From: Hanleya hanleyi
Taxonomy: Eukaryota > Mollusca > Polyplacophora > Lepidopleurida > Hanleyidae
Length of the DNA: 64,000 bases
Assembly: GCA_036873755.1 (NCBI GenBank)
Contig: JAVTVY010017326.1
Coordinates: 1-64,000, forward strand
Direction of reading: 5' to 3'
The first letter of the stretch is position 1. Every line of letters begins with the position of its first letter. The notes under the pieces are model-generated. The model was given only the letters and a program-made list of their open reading frames with translations, did no database searches and was not told the origin of the DNA. A program made the position numbers and the translations under genes. Positions 55,801-58,800 of this stretch are shown piece after piece.

Positions 55801-58800
55801 TGTACCTTGGAAATTATTTAAAACGAGTGATTAGGAGAACCCATTTTTAGCCTGACTCTGGGCAATTTTGAACCAGTTTGCATACCTGGAGCTTATGCCC
55901 CCCCCCCCCCAAATAATGATAAGGGTGGGCCTGTGTCAATCAGTGTGTTTACTTGTTATCACACTTGTGCAATGCATAAACTGCCACTGATAGAGCTACA
56001 CTTTCTTGCATGCTGTAATCCCAGCACACCACTCGCGTGAAACTGAAGTCTGTTATATACGGTATCCAAGGATTTTTTGCAGGTTCCGATCCCAAACTCC
56101 CAGTTCCTTTTCTTAATTCATTATTGAGGGTCCAATTTTTTTAAGTGAATTTCGGCGCAAAGAAACTGTGATCAATCACAAAACAGAGGTTTATTAACAT
56201 GAAATTCAATACACAGCTATGCAATCAGATCGATATTGAGGTTCCCAGAAGCTTTTCTAGGAGTATTTCCTTCAGAAATCCTTTCAAATTGAACAACAAC
56301 AACACTTTCGATTTTTTGTTTCATTTGAGTTTTGGGCGCCCATATGTTTTCCGAAACTAAATTGGCTCTAGATGCAGCCCTGATCCTACTTGACTAAAAA
56401 AAACAGGCTGAGGGGTCCACGCACCTTTTAGGTGCTTGCCTGCAATTCATGTTTTATGGAGTTCTGCCCCTTTTCAGGTGTACTAATCCTGGATATGCTG
56501 GAATATAAGCAGTTATATTTGAAGAACTGTGCTACCAAATTTTGGAAACTTATTAATCTACTTGTATTGTACAAGCTTACAAAAAATTATTCATCTCGGC
56601 CCTTATTTTACAGAGTTATGACCCTTTTTTGTGTATTAATCTAGATATGATTTTGTGATATATATTCTTGAATGTAGCTGTTATATCTGCAGAATTGATG
56701 ATATTCTCTAAAAAGAATAATTCCGGATGATTATATAGCCATAATATGTTGCACATTCTCAGCATATTTCTCATATGCTTGAGGGAAGCCGAGGGGTTTT
56801 GTGAGTCAAGCCCTCATGTCTAAAGCTACCGGGAGACAAATTACTTCAAATAAAACCAAAAGAAGTCAATAAGCTGATAGTTCCAACATTCATTAACTCA
56901 TGTAGAACATGAAAAGGAAAAAATGAAACATTTGAATTTCACATTTAACCAATAATAAATGATGGCTTTTACTCATAGCTTTTTGTTGGTCTTTCATGTA
57001 AGGTTCTATTGTTCAGGCCTTTATATTAAGCATCCCATCTAGACTCATTCTTGTACTTAGACTATTGACAGACTATTGTTCTTCTTTGTCTATGGCACTC
57101 GCATGGAAGATGGACCTAGCTTTATTTTTGTTTAGACTTGTTTGAACGAATTAATTGTCATTCCAAATGAATGAAAACACTAGAATAAAAATTAATTAAT
57201 CCGGCATAATCTACCTTTGATGACTGAATTGTGTGTGTAATGTTGATTTTGATTGTGATCTGGTTACAGGTATCTGAGAACTTGTTGAGTATATACCTGG
57301 ATGAATACTTGGACACTCCTTGGGACGCCCTCAAATATCTCATCGCAGGTATCAACTATGGAGGTCATGTAACAGATGACTGGGACAGACGTCTCCTCAT
57401 GACCTACATCAACAGCCTGTTCTGTGAGCCTGCCATCTCCGCAGCCTTCTTCAAGTGAGTCCTCCCTGACCGTATATTGTACTTGATATCACAATTTAAT
57501 GTGGCATGAGGATCACCCTCAACCAATGCATTGTAATAGCTTACATTAGTCAGCTAAACCTTTACCACCTCAAATCGACTCAAATAAATGGGAAAACCAA
57601 CAAAAACCAATCTTTGAATGTTTTGCCTCAGTCTATGGAACCTGTTCTAATTAATGTTCATGTTTTACTATTATTGTTCACACTTGAAAGGACACTTATA
57701 TCCCAGATGATCAGACAATGATATTTGAATGCCTGTCAAAAGACAATCTCCCCATCCATTGAGTTCACTGATTCACATAGTTTGTTGATTTGTATACTGT
57801 ATTTTAGCTCAGATGGGCACTTCCAGCATACTCTCCCGCTCATCACAGATATGTTGAAACCTGCACTTGTATGCTATTAGTTCAAACCGAAATGTGGTCT
57901 TTGGAAATCGGTTATAAAGAATTCACTGCAGCTAGATTTCAAACCGGAATGAAGTCTTTGGAAATTATTATGCCCCTCCTCTAATTAGAGGGGGGGCATA
58001 TAGCGATCGCTTTGTCCATCCGTCCGTCCGTCTGTCTGTCCGAATTTCTTGTCCGCGCGATATCTCGGTTAATATTTGATGGACAGGATTGAAACTTGCA
58101 TGGAATGTGGCCAGTGCCTCGTAGTTGTGCAGCGCAGAGTTTTTTCGAGTTCCGGTATAATTTTCAAGAGTTATGGCCCTTTTTCTGAAATGACTTGTCC
58201 GGGCTGGATCTTGGTTATTATTGTATGGACAAGTACAAAATTTGCATGATATGTGGTCAGTGCCCAACAGTTGTGCAGCAGAAAGTTTCTCCCCATTTTG
58301 CTTATATTTTCACGAGTTATGACCCTTTGTTCCTGAAATCTCAGTGAATTGTGACTTGTCCGGGCTGGATCTTGGTTAATATTGTATCGACAATTTTGAA
58401 ATTTGCAGGATATGTGGTCAGTGCCCTATAGTTGTGCAGCGTGAAGTTTCTCCATGTTTCGCATATATTTTCAAGAGTTATGGCCCTTTGTTCTTCAAGT
58501 CTTTGTGAATTGGGACTTGTCTGGGCGGGATGTCGGTTAATATTGTATGGAACAGTATGGAATTTGCAGGATATGTAATCGGTGCCCTGTAGTTGTGCAG
58601 CGTGAAGTTTCGCGTATATTTTCAAGAGTTATGGCCCTTTGTTCTTGAAATCCTTGTGAATTGGGATTACTTGTCCGGGCTGGATCTCGGTTAATTTTAT
58701 ATGGACAAGTATGGAATTTGCATGATATGTGGTCAATGCCCCATAGTTGTGCAGCGTGAAGTTACTCTGCTTTCGGTTATATTTTCAAGAGTTATGGCCC

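Larger units (their letters stand above)
51217..56825. mobile_element. Nested stack of hairpin/(TCCG)n elements
   Basis: An outer element opens at 51217 (acctcggccattttggctct). Its modules (cggcccttattttacagagt-type) appear at about 51360-51635, 54872-55098 and 56445-56760, and it closes near 56785-56825 (agccgaggggttttgtgag). Inner elements start with hairpins at about 51637 (actcctcagccctacgggct), 53242 (cccctcggccaaaatttggc), 54653 and 55099 (acctctcagcccatagggct). Several insertions follow a T-run in a host module. No protein is encoded. Exact pairing of starts and ends is uncertain. Confidence 0.6.
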
